This document shows, piece after piece, positions 1-7,491 of a stretch of 9,749 nt of DNA. Position numbers and translations under genes: made by a program. The first letter of the stretch is position 1; each line of letters begins with the position of its first letter. This DNA comes from an uncultured Clostridium sp. Its GTDB lineage: Bacteria > Bacillota > Clostridia > Lachnospirales > Lachnospiraceae. Under the pieces are notes generated by a model that was given only the letters and a program-made list of their open reading frames with translations, was not told the DNA's origin and made no database searches. The DNA lies in assembly GCA_905192625.1 (NCBI GenBank), contig CAJJLI010000039.1, positions 1-9,749 on the forward strand, read 5' to 3'.

Positions 1-42
1 ACAGAGAAAAGTTGAAATGAAACCTTTGCAGCAGATTGTTTT

Positions 43-234
43 TCATCCCGAGAATTCTTCTTCCCAATGAGCACTAAAAACTATAATTGCATTTGGTTTT
101 TTAATTTTACTCGATATATTTTCCGTGAATTCTATCATTTTTTTATGAGTACTGTCTTCTAGTATCGGTAATGGTCCACCGCCATGGGAAAGAAATATAA
201 TAGTGCTATTGTAATTTGAAATATTATTGTTCAA
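43..234 (-). pseudogene. 5' remnant of a LigB/DODA-type extradiol dioxygenase-like gene
   Basis: The 63 codons resemble the N-terminus of the class III extradiol ring-cleavage dioxygenase family (LigB / 4,5-DOPA dioxygenase-like). SHGGGPLPILED at residues 15-26 carries the early conserved His, and the later SAHWEE motif at residues 55-60 carries the second. Family members usually have about 250-270 residues and bind a metal through His residues. Here the frame meets a TGA at 43-45 just after the second motif. The family normally continues with a segment leading to a YDYYGFP-like motif, and none of the three frames in the remaining 42 bases shows it. The start is TTG at 232-234, supported by a strong ribosome binding site. 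The gene lies downstream of pyrG on the same strand, separated by 248 bp. The fold assignment is fairly secure. Whether it is a decayed gene, a truncation by a neighbouring segment or a frameshift continuing off the edge is open, because only 42 bases remain to the left. Confidence 0.6.
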
Positions 235-240
235 AAATAA

Positions 241-248
241 ACCTCCTT
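241..248 (-). promoter_or_regulatory. Shine-Dalgarno site that fixes a TTG start
   Basis: Read on the minus strand this is AAGGAGGT, a full match to the anti-Shine-Dalgarno complement. It ends about 6 bases before the TTG at 232-234. No ATG in frame is as well placed, so the dioxygenase-like gene most likely began at TTG. That such a strong site precedes a frame of only 63 codons suggests the gene was intact until recently. Confidence 0.7.
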
Positions 249-311
249 TTCTCTGGGGGATGAAATGTTATATGGTTGAATAGCTTTTCGTATTCATAAG
301 CTTACTAGTAA

Positions 312-371
312 AAGTTCACTTCACTCACATAATTATTTGAAAAAATCTGTTTATTATATAGCGGTGAACTT
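312..371. repeat. Separated 8-bp inverted repeat in the spacer between pyrG and the dioxygenase remnant
   Basis: AAGTTCAC at 312-319 and GTGAACTT at 364-371 are perfect inverted copies with 44 bases between them. They lie upstream of the minus-strand dioxygenase-like remnant and could be a pair of operator half-sites or the arms of a weak hairpin. The spacing is long and the region AT-rich, so chance is possible. No clear -35/-10 promoter pair was found beside them; a TATAAT-like box occurs on the minus strand between the arms, near 352-357. Confidence 0.3.
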
Positions 372-482
372 ATCATATAGTATATCAAAATAGAGAAAGA
401 ATGGATACATATTATCGTATTTCGCTTTATAATCACAATTTAGACTATAATACATAGCAATGCCAACTAATACAAGGGTTAT

Positions 483-2087
483 TTAGCCCATATATTCAAT
501 TGCTGCACCAACAAAGCCTTTAAACAATGGATGTGGGCGGTTCGGTCTAGATTTAAATTCAGGGTGGGCTTGGGTTGCTACAAACCAAGGATGGTTCGTT
601 AACTCAATCATTTCAACAATTCTTCCATCTGGAGAAAGTCCGGATAAAATAACACCACAACGTTTAAAATCTTCACGGTAATCGTTATTCACTTCATAGC
701 GATGACGATGTCTTTCTTCAATTTGTTCTAAGCCATAAAGCTCATAAGCCTTCGTGTTTTTGTCTAAAATGCAAGGATAAGAGCCAAGTCTTAACGTGCC
801 ACCGATATCTTCCACGCCATTTTGTTCTGGCATTAAATGAATGATTGGGTGTGTGGTATCCGGATTTAATTCTGCGCTGTGAGCATCGGTAAAACCGAGC
901 ATATGTCTTGCAACTTCCACAAGTGCTAGTTGCATACCAAGGCAAATGCCTAGAAACGGAATGTTATGTTCTCGCGCGTATTGAATAGACAATATTTTGC
1001 CTTCTACCCCACGGTCCCCAAATCCACCAGGAACTAATACACCGCTTACATCGCACAACAAGGAATCTACTGTATCCGTAGTTACGGTTTCCGAAGGAAT
1101 CCACTTGATTTTTATCGAGGCATTGTGAGCTACCGCCCCATGTCGCAATGCTTCTGCTACGCTTAGATAAGCATCGTGGAGTTGTGTGTATTTACCAACC
1201 AAAGCAATGGTAACTTCTTTTTCAGGGTTTTTAAGTGCCTTTACCATGCTCTCCCAATCCTTAAGATCAGGGCTTGGACATGGTAAGTTTAAGCATTTGC
1301 AAGCAACATCTGCAAAATGTTCTTCTTCCATCATAAGAGGAACTTCATATAAGGAATCAGCATCTAAGTTTTGTAATACGTGGCTACTTTCAACGTTACA
1401 AAATAACGCGATTTTTTCACGAATTTCTGGCTCAAGAGGATGTTCGGTACGACACATAATAATGTCTGGACGAATACCCATACCTTGCAAATCCTTAACA
1501 CTTGCTTGTGTTGGCTTTGTTTTCATTTCACCGGAGGCCTTTAAATATGGAATTAACGTTACATGAACGAGAATCGCATTTTCATGTCCAATGTCGTGCT
1601 GAAACTGACGAATTGCTTCTAAGAAAGGTTGACTTTCAATATCTCCAACGGTACCACCAACTTCAATAATTGCAATTTGCGTATCGCTGCAGGAATCGTT
1701 TTTATAAAAACGATTTTTAATCTCATTTGTGATATGTGGGATTACCTGAACGGTACCTCCACCAAAATCACCACGACGTTCTTTTTGTAGAACGGACCAA
1801 TAAATTTTACCCGTAGTTACATTGGAGTTTTTCGTTAATTTCTCATCAATAAAACGTTCATAGTGTCCTAAGTCAAGATCCGTTTCTGCACCGTCATCTG
1901 TTACAAACACCTCACCATGTTGGATTGGATTCATAGTACCAGGATCGATATTAATATAAGGATCAAACTTTTGCATCGTAACATGATAACCTCTTGCCTT
2001 TAAAAGTCGACCAAGGGAAGCGGCGGTAATTCCTTTTCCAAGGCCAGAAACAACGCCTCCTGTAACAAAAACATACTTAACACACAT
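483..2087 (-). CDS. pyrG: CTP synthase (glutamine-hydrolysing)
   Basis: PyrG makes CTP from UTP, ATP and glutamine in the cytosol, the last step of pyrimidine nucleotide synthesis. At 534 residues the protein has the usual family length and appears complete. The N-terminal synthetase domain opens with the P-loop-like [12 protein letters not shown] at residues 8-19. The class I glutamine amidotransferase domain starts near residue 290 (VTIALVGKY). Its nucleophile is Cys382 in GICLGMQ, and the His508/Glu510 pair lies in AHPEFKSRP. The ATG at 2085-2087 is preceded by TAGGAGGT (2095-2102) at about 7 bases, so the start is secure. The gene is divergent from ftsH and has its own promoter and a leader with an attenuator-like terminator, which suggests control by transcript termination. 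I see no convincing terminator downstream between 249 and 482. Identity is certain on the motifs. Confidence 0.98.
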   Translation of the reverse strand: MCVKYVFVTGGVVSGLGKGITAASLGRLLKARGYHVTMQKFDPYINIDPGTMNPIQHGEVFVTDDGAETDLDLGHYERFIDEKLTKNSNVTTGKIYWSVLQKERRGDFGGGTVQVIPHITNEIKNRFYKNDSCSDTQIAIIEVGGTVGDIESQPFLEAIRQFQHDIGHENAILVHVTLIPYLKASGEMKTKPTQASVKDLQGMGIRPDIIMCRTEHPLEPEIREKIALFCNVESSHVLQNLDADSLYEVPLMMEEEHFADVACKCLNLPCPSPDLKDWESMVKALKNPEKEVTIALVGKYTQLHDAYLSVAEALRHGAVAHNASIKIKWIPSETVTTDTVDSLLCDVSGVLVPGGFGDRGVEGKILSIQYAREHNIPFLGICLGMQLALVEVARHMLGFTDAHSAELNPDTTHPIIHLMPEQNGVEDIGGTLRLGSYPCILDKNTKAYELYGLEQIEERHRHRYEVNNDYREDFKRCGVILSGLSPDGRIVEMIELTNHPWFVATQAHPEFKSRPNRPHPLFKGFVGAAIEYMG

Positions 2088-2111
2088 TAAAATAACCTCC
2101 TACTTTCTTAT

Positions 2112-2190
2112 AAAAATAAAAAAAGCATTTAAAATTGGAATCTGGCTAATGGGGTCAGTTGTATTAAGCCTTTTTCGAATTTTAAACGCT
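2112..2190 (-). terminator. Intrinsic terminator/attenuator in the pyrG leader
   Basis: On the minus strand, AGCGTTTAAAATTCG (2176-2190) pairs with CCAATTTTAAATGCT (2124-2138). Pairing is continuous over 13 bp with one G-U wobble, plus a further G-C pair after a C-C mismatch. The 3' arm runs directly into TTTTTTTATTTTT (down to 2112). The 37-base loop holds a second hairpin, GGCTTAAT against ATTAGCC (2144-2170) with one bulged base. The structure lies between the pyrG promoter and the pyrG ribosome binding site, where it would stop transcription before the gene, as expected of an attenuator. A small 5-bp hairpin at 2189-2204 overlaps its 5' arm by two bases. No protein-binding motif such as a PyrR site was recognised. 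Confidence 0.72.
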
Positions 2191-2237
2191 AACTTCTTTG
2201 TTAGTTATATTTTACTGTATTTTTAAAAAAAAAAATT

Positions 2238-2266
2238 ATTATACTACGACTTTGAAAAGAAATCCA
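2238..2266 (-). promoter_or_regulatory. pyrG promoter, starting into a T run
   Basis: On the minus strand a perfect -10 TATAAT (2238-2243) lies 17 bases from a weak -35 TGGATT (2261-2266, three of six consensus matches). The -10 is followed by AA and then eleven Ts (2225-2235), so the expected start of transcription falls inside the T run. The leader to the pyrG ATG would be about 145 bases and contains the attenuator. Confidence 0.55.
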
Positions 2267-2371
2267 GTATATTTTAAAAAAGTTATAAGTGTGTATACTG
2301 TAATATAAGTTAAAATTAAATCCAAATATTTCAGTCTTTATGAAGATGCGTTATGAGAAACTTCAATTATT
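2267..2371. other. AT-rich spacer between the divergent genes, no gene seen
   Basis: This is the stretch between the pyrG promoter and the tandem repeat array. It is AT-rich and broken by stop codons in all frames, and no paired promoter elements, RNA gene or ribosome binding site was recognised. Confidence 0.6.
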
Positions 2372-2692
2372 TAGGAATGAGCTAAAACTATAGTCCAATG
2401 GGATAAAATTAGTAGAATCGGTATATAGGAATAAGTTTAACCATAGATAAATAAGAACAATTTAAAACCACAGGTATTTAGGAATAAGTTTAACCGTAGA
2501 TAAATAGGAATATTCTAAAACTACAGATATTTAAGAATAAGTTTAACCATAGATAAATAGGAACAATTTAAAACCACAGATATATAGGAAAAAGTTAAAA
2601 CTATAAGATATAGGAACAAGTGAAAACGACAAGTAAATTCGGTTGATTTAAAACTATTGGTATATAACAATAAGTAAAAATTAAAACGATGG
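2372..2692. repeat. Degenerate tandem repeat array, 26/27-bp units in 53-bp pairs
   Basis: About twelve head-to-tail units each begin TAGGAA or a near variant. The best starts are 2426, 2452, 2479, 2505, 2532, 2558, 2585 and 2611, so unit length alternates between 26 and 27 bp. The 26-bp type is close to TAGGAATAAGTTTAACCATA plus GATAAA, and the 27-bp type to TAGGAACAATTTAAAACCAC plus AGATATA. Together they give a 53-bp higher-order repeat whose central three copies (2426-2584) are nearly identical. Copies decay at both edges (2372-2425 and 2611-2692), typical of an ageing minisatellite. Stop codons in every unit argue against coding. There are no unique spacers between copies, so it is not a CRISPR array. 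It lies between divergent pyrG and ftsH, upstream of both promoters. Function is unknown. Confidence 0.88.
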
Positions 2693-2927
2693 TAATCCTA
2701 TATAAGTAAGTATGATTAATGTAAGATTGTAGAAAGAAATACTCAAATTTAGCATAGAATTACAACAATAGTTATACGAATCGAATGATTCTTAAAATGT
2801 TTCATGGTAGTAAAAATTCAGGGATGTTGTTCTAAAAAAATATCGTATGAATTTTGTACAGCAAAAACATTATAAAAAACTATGAATTGTTTATAATATA
2901 GACACAAAAATTTCAGAACTTAATGGC
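2693..2927. other. AT-rich spacer upstream of the ftsH promoter, no gene seen
   Basis: No reading frame with a ribosome binding site, no strong hairpin and no RNA gene was recognised. A lone TATAAT at 2892-2897 has no acceptable -35 at the normal distance, so it is only a possible weak secondary promoter for ftsH. Confidence 0.5.
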
Positions 2928-2956
2928 TTGATTTATGAACTGAGTATCTTTATAAT
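2928..2956 (+). promoter_or_regulatory. ftsH promoter (sigma-A type)
   Basis: TTGATT (2928-2933), a 17-base spacer and a perfect TATAAT (2951-2956) give a strong housekeeping promoter. Transcription would start near 2963, leaving a leader of about 62 bases before the ftsH ATG. The ribosome binding site GGGAGGA is at 3014-3020. No heat-shock operator (CIRCE inverted repeat or CtsR-type direct repeat) was seen nearby. Confidence 0.75.
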
Positions 2957-3024
2957 GATAATATCTACCAGACAATATTGATTTTGAATGAATTAGTATT
3001 AAAAAATGGAAAAGGGAGGATCCC

Positions 3025-5103
3025 ATGGATAATAGAGATAATGGAAAGAATAACAAAAAGAGCAATCCATTTAAAAAGGGGTGGATCTTTTGTTTGTTAG
3101 CTGCATTCATGCTAGTGCTAATGTTATCTTACATGACACAGCAACTAAAAGAAAGTAGTTTAACAAAGATATCATATACAGAATTATTAACCTTAATCAA
3201 TGATGATAAGGTCAAATCCGTAGAATTTCAGCTAGAGAAAGATCGAATCGTAGTAAAGCCTATGGATGCAGAAGATAATGGATTATATGAAAAATTGTAC
3301 TATACAGGCTACCTCAATGATGAGGAGTTAATCCAGACATTAAAGGATAAAAATATTAAATTCGAACGTGAAATCGTTGATAAAAGCACTACAATCGTTG
3401 ATATATTGTTAGCTTATGTATTACCGTTTGTATTGATTTATGGTGTTATGTGGTTCATCTTCCGTGCCATCACAAAAAACAGTGGTGGAATGATGGGAGG
3501 CGTTGGCAAGAGCAATGCTAAGGTATATGTAGAAAAGCAAACAGGCGTTACATTTAAAGATGTAGCTGGTCAAGAAGAGGCAAAAGAATCGTTAACAGAA
3601 CTTGTTGATTTCTTACACAATCCAGGTAAATACACTCGCATAGGTGCTAAATTACCAAAGGGTGCGTTACTTGTAGGACCTCCAGGAACTGGTAAAACAT
3701 TACTTGCAAAAGCAGTTGCCGGGGAAGCGAAAGTACCATTCTTCTCTTTATCTGGTTCTGACTTCGTTGAAATGTTTGTCGGTGTTGGTGCTTCCAGAGT
3801 AAGAGATCTGTTTAAACAAGCACAAAGTCAAGCACCATGTATCGTATTTATTGACGAAATTGATGCAATTGGTAAGAGCAGAGATAATCACTATGGCGGT
3901 GGAAATGATGAGCGTGAGCAGACATTAAATCAGCTTTTATCTGAAATGGATGGCTTTGATACTTCAAAAGGTATTGTTATTTTAGCGGCTACTAACCGTC
4001 CAGAAGTACTTGATAAAGCCTTGTTACGTCCAGGTCGTTTTGATCGACGAGTTATTGTAGATAAACCGGACTTAAAAGGTAGAGTTGACATTTTAAAAGT
4101 ACATGCAAAAAATGTATTAATGCATGATTCTGTTGATTTAGAAGCGATTGGTTTAGCGACCAGTGGAGCAGTAGGTTCTGATTTAGCGAATATTATAAAT
4201 GAAGCAGCTATATTAGCAGTAAAAGAAGGAAGAACAGTTGTTACACAAAATGACTTGTTTGAATCAGTGGAAGTAGTTATTGCTGGTAAGGAAAAGAAAG
4301 ACCGTATTCTTGGACCAGAAGAAAAGAAAATTGTTGCATATCACGAAGTTGGTCACGCTTTAGTTACTGCGTTAATGAAGCATGCAGAACCAGTACAAAA
4401 AATCACAATTGTTCCAAGAACAATGGGATCTTTAGGATATGTAATGCAGGTACCAGAAGAAGAAAAATACCTTATGAGTAAAGATGAGTTAATGACACGA
4501 ATCGTTACATTATATGGTGGTAGAGCTGCAGAAGAATTGATATTTGATTCGATAACAACAGGAGCCTCCAACGATATCGAAAAGGCAACTCAACTTGCAA
4601 GAGCTATGGTTACTCAATACGGTATGTCCGATCGCTTTGGCTTAATTGGCTTAGAATCCGTTGAAAATCGTTATCTTGATGGTAGAGCAGTTCTTAACTG
4701 TGGCGATGCAACAGCTGCTGAAGTTGATAAAGAAGTTATGGATATATTAAAGAATTGCTATGAGCAGGCCAAAGGACTTCTTTCTGGTAATCGAGATGTA
4801 TTAGATAAAATTGCAGCTTTTCTTGTTGAAAAAGAAACAATCACAGGAAAAGAATTTATGGCAATCTATAATGAAGTTATGGAAGAGAGAACGAAATCAT
4901 CTGAGGATAGTATTCAAAAATTAAACGAAGATGATACCAACTCTGTAGAGGCAACATTTTCAGTAAATGGAAATGATGTGTCAAAACATGACGATCATTT
5001 AAATGAGAATAAGGAACTTTCCTTGGATGAAAAACCGGTAGAAAACAAAGAATTATCCGAAAAGAAAAAAGATGTAATTGATAAGATAAACTTAGACTTA
5101 TAA
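3025..5103 (+). CDS. ftsH: ATP-dependent membrane zinc metalloprotease FtsH
   Basis: FtsH is a membrane-anchored hexameric AAA+ protease that unfolds and degrades membrane and short-lived cytosolic proteins. The first membrane segment is at residues 20-37 and the second at about 127-146, with the outside domain between them. In the AAA domain, Walker A is GPPGTGKT (218-225), the pore-loop Phe is 251 (MFVGVG), and Walker B is IVFIDE (273-278). The second region of homology runs [20 protein letters not shown] (322-341), with candidate arginine fingers 338 and 341. The protease site is HEVGH (440-444), with Asp517 in GASND as the expected third zinc ligand. All key residues are present. The 692-residue length is somewhat above the common 600-650, because of a charged Lys/Glu/Asp-rich tail after about residue 625 in which NKELS occurs twice. 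The start is fixed by GGGAGGA five bases upstream. The gene stands alone, between its own promoter and terminator. Confidence 0.98.
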   Translation: MDNRDNGKNNKKSNPFKKGWIFCLLAAFMLVLMLSYMTQQLKESSLTKISYTELLTLINDDKVKSVEFQLEKDRIVVKPMDAEDNGLYEKLYYTGYLNDEELIQTLKDKNIKFEREIVDKSTTIVDILLAYVLPFVLIYGVMWFIFRAITKNSGGMMGGVGKSNAKVYVEKQTGVTFKDVAGQEEAKESLTELVDFLHNPGKYTRIGAKLPKGALLVGPPGTGKTLLAKAVAGEAKVPFFSLSGSDFVEMFVGVGASRVRDLFKQAQSQAPCIVFIDEIDAIGKSRDNHYGGGNDEREQTLNQLLSEMDGFDTSKGIVILAATNRPEVLDKALLRPGRFDRRVIVDKPDLKGRVDILKVHAKNVLMHDSVDLEAIGLATSGAVGSDLANIINEAAILAVKEGRTVVTQNDLFESVEVVIAGKEKKDRILGPEEKKIVAYHEVGHALVTALMKHAEPVQKITIVPRTMGSLGYVMQVPEEEKYLMSKDELMTRIVTLYGGRAAEELIFDSITTGASNDIEKATQLARAMVTQYGMSDRFGLIGLESVENRYLDGRAVLNCGDATAAEVDKEVMDILKNCYEQAKGLLSGNRDVLDKIAAFLVEKETITGKEFMAIYNEVMEERTKSSEDSIQKLNEDDTNSVEATFSVNGNDVSKHDDHLNENKELSLDEKPVENKELSEKKKDVIDKINLDL

Positions 5104-5107
5104 AATT

Positions 5108-5154
5108 AAGGGGTACTGTGTTAAAAGTGAATAATAAAACACAGGACCCCTTTT
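5108..5154 (+). terminator. ftsH intrinsic terminator
   Basis: AAGGGGTACTGTGTT (5108-5122) pairs with AACACAGGACCCCTT (5138-5152) over 15 positions with a single mismatch, closing a 15-base loop. The T run is short (TTTT, then G), so termination may be incomplete. It begins five bases after the ftsH stop codon. Confidence 0.85.
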
Positions 5155-5201
5155 GCACGCGAAAAGGCATATTTGTTTGATTATAAAAGTATAGCTAGAA
5201 G

Positions 5202-5250
5202 GCTTAACAAACTTAAGCAGAAAGCTTAATTAGATGCTTGTTAAATAAGC
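5202..5250 (+). promoter_or_regulatory. Overlapping inverted repeats in front of uvrC
   Basis: GCTTAA (5202-5207) and TTAAGC (5213-5218) form a perfect 6-bp hairpin with a CAAAC loop. Alternatively, GCTTAACAA (5202-5210) can pair with TTGTTAA (5238-5244) and the nearby AAGC (5247-5250) across a two-base bulge. GCTTAA also recurs at 5224-5229. The two foldings exclude each other. The element ends about five bases before the uvrC ribosome binding site. No good -35/-10 pair for uvrC was found in 5155-5253, only AT-rich -10-like boxes, so uvrC may rely on weak local initiation or read-through from ftsH. No SOS (LexA) box was recognised. Confidence 0.35.
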
Positions 5251-5254
5251 GATA

Positions 5255-5260
5255 TGGAGG
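5255..5260 (+). promoter_or_regulatory. uvrC ribosome binding site that selects the second ATG
   Basis: TGGAGG lies five bases before the ATG at 5266. An earlier in-frame ATG at 5254 overlaps this site itself, so it cannot use it and has no other Shine-Dalgarno at proper spacing. The start at 5266 gives [13 protein letters not shown], the usual way UvrC proteins begin. Confidence 0.85.
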
Positions 5261-5265
5261 ATACT

Positions 5266-7155
5266 ATGTTTCATATTGAAGAAGAATTGAAAAAATTGCC
5301 TGGGAAACCAGGTGTATATATAATGCATGATAGCAAAGATAATATAATCTATGTGGGGAAAGCGATTTCACTTAAGAATCGCGTAAGGCAGTATTTTCAA
5401 AGTAGTCGTAACCTAACACCAAAAATACGTCAAATGGTAAGTCAAATCAAGTATTTCGAGTATATTGTAGTGGACTCAGAGATGGAAGCATTGGTGCTTG
5501 AGTGTAATTTGATTAAAGAGCATCATCCAAAGTATAATACAATGCTAAAAGATGATAAAGGCTACCCATATATTAAGGTAACAGTAAACGAAGATTTTCC
5601 ACGGGTACTATTTGCACGAATGCAAAAGAAGGATAAGGCAAAGTATTTTGGTCCTTATACAAGTGCGGGTGCGGTAAAAGATACACTAGAATTATTAAGG
5701 CGTCTGTATCGTATCAGGACTTGCAATCGTAATCTTCCAAAAGACATTGGAAAAGAACGTCCATGCTTATATTATCAGATTAAGCAATGCGATGCGCCTT
5801 GCCAAGGTTATATTAGCAGCGAAGAGTATATGAAATCAATTCAAGAAGTAATTGAGTTTTTAAATGGTAACTATGGAATTGTTACTAAAAACTTAGAAGC
5901 GAAGATGAAAGAAGCCTCTGCAAACCTAGAGTTTGAAATTGCCGCAGAATACCGAGATTTATTGCAAAGTGTTGAAAAATTATCACAAAAACAAAAAGCA
6001 ACGGATACGAGTGGCGTAGACCGTGATATTATTGCATTCGCAAGTGCAGGAGATGAGGCGGTTGTACAAGTTTTCTTTATCCGCAATGGCAAAATGCTTG
6101 GCCGAGATCACTTTTATTTAACCGGAGTTGCCAATGAAACAAGAAGCGATATTATGACCAATTTTGTGAAACAATTCTATGCCGGAACACCGTATATACC
6201 AAAGGAGTTAATATTAGGTGAACCTTTAGAAGATGAGTCCTTAATTGCTGAGTGGCTTTCGGTAAAACGCGGAGGAAAAGTAACTATCCATGTACCGAAA
6301 AAAGGTGAAAAAGAACGACTTGTTGAATTGGCAGAAAAAAATGCATCTCTAGTTTTACAACAAGACTCAGAAAAAATTATACGAGAAGAAGCAAAAACAA
6401 TTGGAGCTATGAAACAACTAGAGGAGTGGATAGATTTATCGCCAATTCATAGAATCGAGGCGTTTGATATTTCCAATATCAATGGATTTGAATCTGTTGG
6501 TTCTATGGTTGTATACGAACAAGGAAAACCAAAGAGAAACGATTATCGTAAATTTAAAATTAAATGGGTAAAAGGCGCGGATGACTACGCATCGATGCAT
6601 GAAGTTTTAACACGACGTTTTACTCATGGGCAAAAGGAAGCAATGGAACTAAGCAAGCGTAACATTGGACTTGAACATGGAAGTTTTACACGCTATCCGG
6701 ACTTGATTTTAATGGATGGTGGTAGAGGACAAGTTAACATAGCACTGGAGGTATTGGAAGAACTAGGGCTTAATATTCCTGTTTGTGGTATGGTAAAAGA
6801 TGATAACCATAGAACCAGAGGACTTTATTATAATAATGTTGAGATACCGATTGATACTCATAGTGAAGGGTTTAAATTAATTACTAGAATCCAAGATGAA
6901 ACTCACCGTTTTGCAATTGAATATCATCGTTCCTTACGCGGAAAGGCTCAAGTGCACTCAATATTAGATGATATCAAGGGCATTGGAGCCACAAGAAGAA
7001 GGGCATTGATGAAACATTATCAATCCTTAGAAGCCATTAAGGCTGCCACAGTGGAAGAGCTAGCAAGCGTTCCGTCTATGAATCAATTGGCTGCAACGCA
7101 GGTATATAATTTCTTCCGCATTGATAGTAGAAATCATAAAAAAGAAGAATCGTAA
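5266..7155 (+). CDS. uvrC: Excinuclease ABC subunit C
   Basis: UvrC makes the two incisions around a DNA lesion in nucleotide excision repair, after UvrA and UvrB load. With the start at 5266 it has 629 residues, near the family norm. The N-terminal GIY-YIG nuclease shows GVY (16-18), YVG (29-31), Arg39 and a Glu in the 74-79 region, and makes the 3' cut. Four cysteines (153, 167, 175, 179; spacing C-x13-C-x7-C-x3-C) match the Fe-S cluster cysteines described for UvrC. A UVR helical hairpin that contacts UvrB is at about 206-240. The C-terminal RNase H-like domain for the 5' cut has Asp401 (EAFDIS), Asp484 (LMDGG) and His547 (DETHRF). A helix-hairpin-helix pair ([15 protein letters not shown] onward) closes the protein from about 565. 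All domains are present and no break is visible. The next gene, hprK, starts 336 bp later from its own promoter. Confidence 0.98.
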   Translation: MFHIEEELKKLPGKPGVYIMHDSKDNIIYVGKAISLKNRVRQYFQSSRNLTPKIRQMVSQIKYFEYIVVDSEMEALVLECNLIKEHHPKYNTMLKDDKGYPYIKVTVNEDFPRVLFARMQKKDKAKYFGPYTSAGAVKDTLELLRRLYRIRTCNRNLPKDIGKERPCLYYQIKQCDAPCQGYISSEEYMKSIQEVIEFLNGNYGIVTKNLEAKMKEASANLEFEIAAEYRDLLQSVEKLSQKQKATDTSGVDRDIIAFASAGDEAVVQVFFIRNGKMLGRDHFYLTGVANETRSDIMTNFVKQFYAGTPYIPKELILGEPLEDESLIAEWLSVKRGGKVTIHVPKKGEKERLVELAEKNASLVLQQDSEKIIREEAKTIGAMKQLEEWIDLSPIHRIEAFDISNINGFESVGSMVVYEQGKPKRNDYRKFKIKWVKGADDYASMHEVLTRRFTHGQKEAMELSKRNIGLEHGSFTRYPDLILMDGGRGQVNIALEVLEELGLNIPVCGMVKDDNHRTRGLYYNNVEIPIDTHSEGFKLITRIQDETHRFAIEYHRSLRGKAQVHSILDDIKGIGATRRRALMKHYQSLEAIKAATVEELASVPSMNQLAATQVYNFFRIDSRNHKKEES

Positions 7156-7169
7156 AAAGTCGTAAAAAG
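7150..7169 (+). repeat. 10-bp perfect tandem duplication across the uvrC stop codon
   Basis: TCGTAAAAAG occurs at 7150-7159 and again at 7160-7169. The first copy contains the uvrC TAA (7153-7155) and the second lies just beyond it in another frame. It looks like a small slippage duplication. Confidence 0.8.
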
Positions 7170-7325
7170 AAAGCAAGTTAGTCACAAAGGCAAAACAGAA
7201 GAAGAAATATTCGAAGAAAAACTAAGAATATTCAAAGATAAATAAAAAAATAAGTAAAGATAAATAAGCAAAGTTTCAAAGAAAAATAAGAACAGGGTAA
7301 ATCAGAATTAAGATTTGTTAAAAAC
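7156..7325. other. Purine-rich spacer after uvrC, no gene seen
   Basis: The plus strand here is dominated by A and G with few T and C, unlike the other spacers. AAAGATAAATAA is repeated at 7234-7245 and 7256-7267 (22-bp period). One frame from about 7166 reads a lysine-rich string (KESKLVTKAKQKKKYSKKN) without a start or ribosome binding site before a stop. No terminator for uvrC was recognised. Confidence 0.6.
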
Positions 7326-7354
7326 TTGCACCTAAAAGTCGAATATGTTATCAT
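7326..7354 (+). promoter_or_regulatory. hprK-glk promoter with extended -10
   Basis: TTGCAC (7326-7331), a 17-base spacer and TATCAT (7349-7354) form a sigma-A-type promoter. The TG at 7346-7347, one base ahead of the -10, makes it an extended -10. Transcription would start near 7361 and give a leader of about 130 bases before hprK. Confidence 0.75.
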
Positions 7355-7371
7355 GAAGCTTAGAATAAAGG

Positions 7372-7428
7372 CGCACATTTGGAATGGTTTTTACTTGTGA
7401 TAAAAACGCTTCGTATTAGTAATGTGCG
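7372..7428 (+). promoter_or_regulatory. Folded 5' leader element of hprK
   Basis: CGCACATT (7372-7379) and AATGTGCG (7421-7428) form a perfect 8-bp outer stem. Inside it GTTTTTA (7387-7393) and TAAAAAC (7401-7407) form a perfect 7-bp hairpin with loop CTTGTGA. The element begins about ten bases after the predicted transcription start. No T run follows, so it is not an intrinsic terminator. It does not cover the ribosome binding site AAGGAG (7480-7485). It could be a regulatory RNA structure, a 5' stabilising fold or a protein site. I do not recognise it as a known riboswitch. TAAAAACGCTTCGT (7401-7414) within it partly resembles a CcpA (cre) site. Confidence 0.5.
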
Positions 7429-7491
7429 GTCAAACAAAGGATAAAAGGATATCTTTTAATCAGAATTCTATGGCTTAAGAAGGAGAGCGCT

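Noticed and set aside
2..69. Plus-strand frame open from the left edge, ending QIVFHPENSSSQ
   Set aside because: Only 22 codons are visible, no family is recognisable, and it overlaps the conserved part of the minus-strand dioxygenase motif. It may be the end of another gene, but cannot be supported.
1186..1566. 126-codon open frame on the plus strand inside pyrG
   Set aside because: It is fully antisense to an intact, conserved CTP synthase, with no recognisable motif. It is a by-product of the real frame.
2088..2240. Bacillus-type GGGC-start CTP-sensing pyrG leader
   Set aside because: No GGGC follows the predicted -10. The only G-rich stretch of the leader is the Shine-Dalgarno site.
2372..2692. 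Possible CRISPR array
   Set aside because: Units are directly contiguous with no unique spacers, copies diverge gradually, and no cas gene is nearby.
2372..2692. Possible iterons of a replication origin
   Set aside because: There are no DnaA boxes matching TTATNCACA and no rep or dnaA gene in the window. The neighbours are ordinary chromosomal genes.
4877..5170. 97-codon minus-strand open frame over the ftsH tail and terminator
   Set aside because: It lacks a ribosome binding site and family likeness, and covers the ftsH coding end and its terminator hairpin.
5254..5265. Upstream ATG as the uvrC start
   Set aside because: It overlaps the GGAGG site that serves the ATG at 5266 and has no ribosome binding site of its own at proper spacing.
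7371..7429. tRNA-like or 6S-like RNA in the hprK leader
   Set aside because: There is no T-loop motif, no anticodon arm of the right size and no terminator. The element is too short for 6S RNA.
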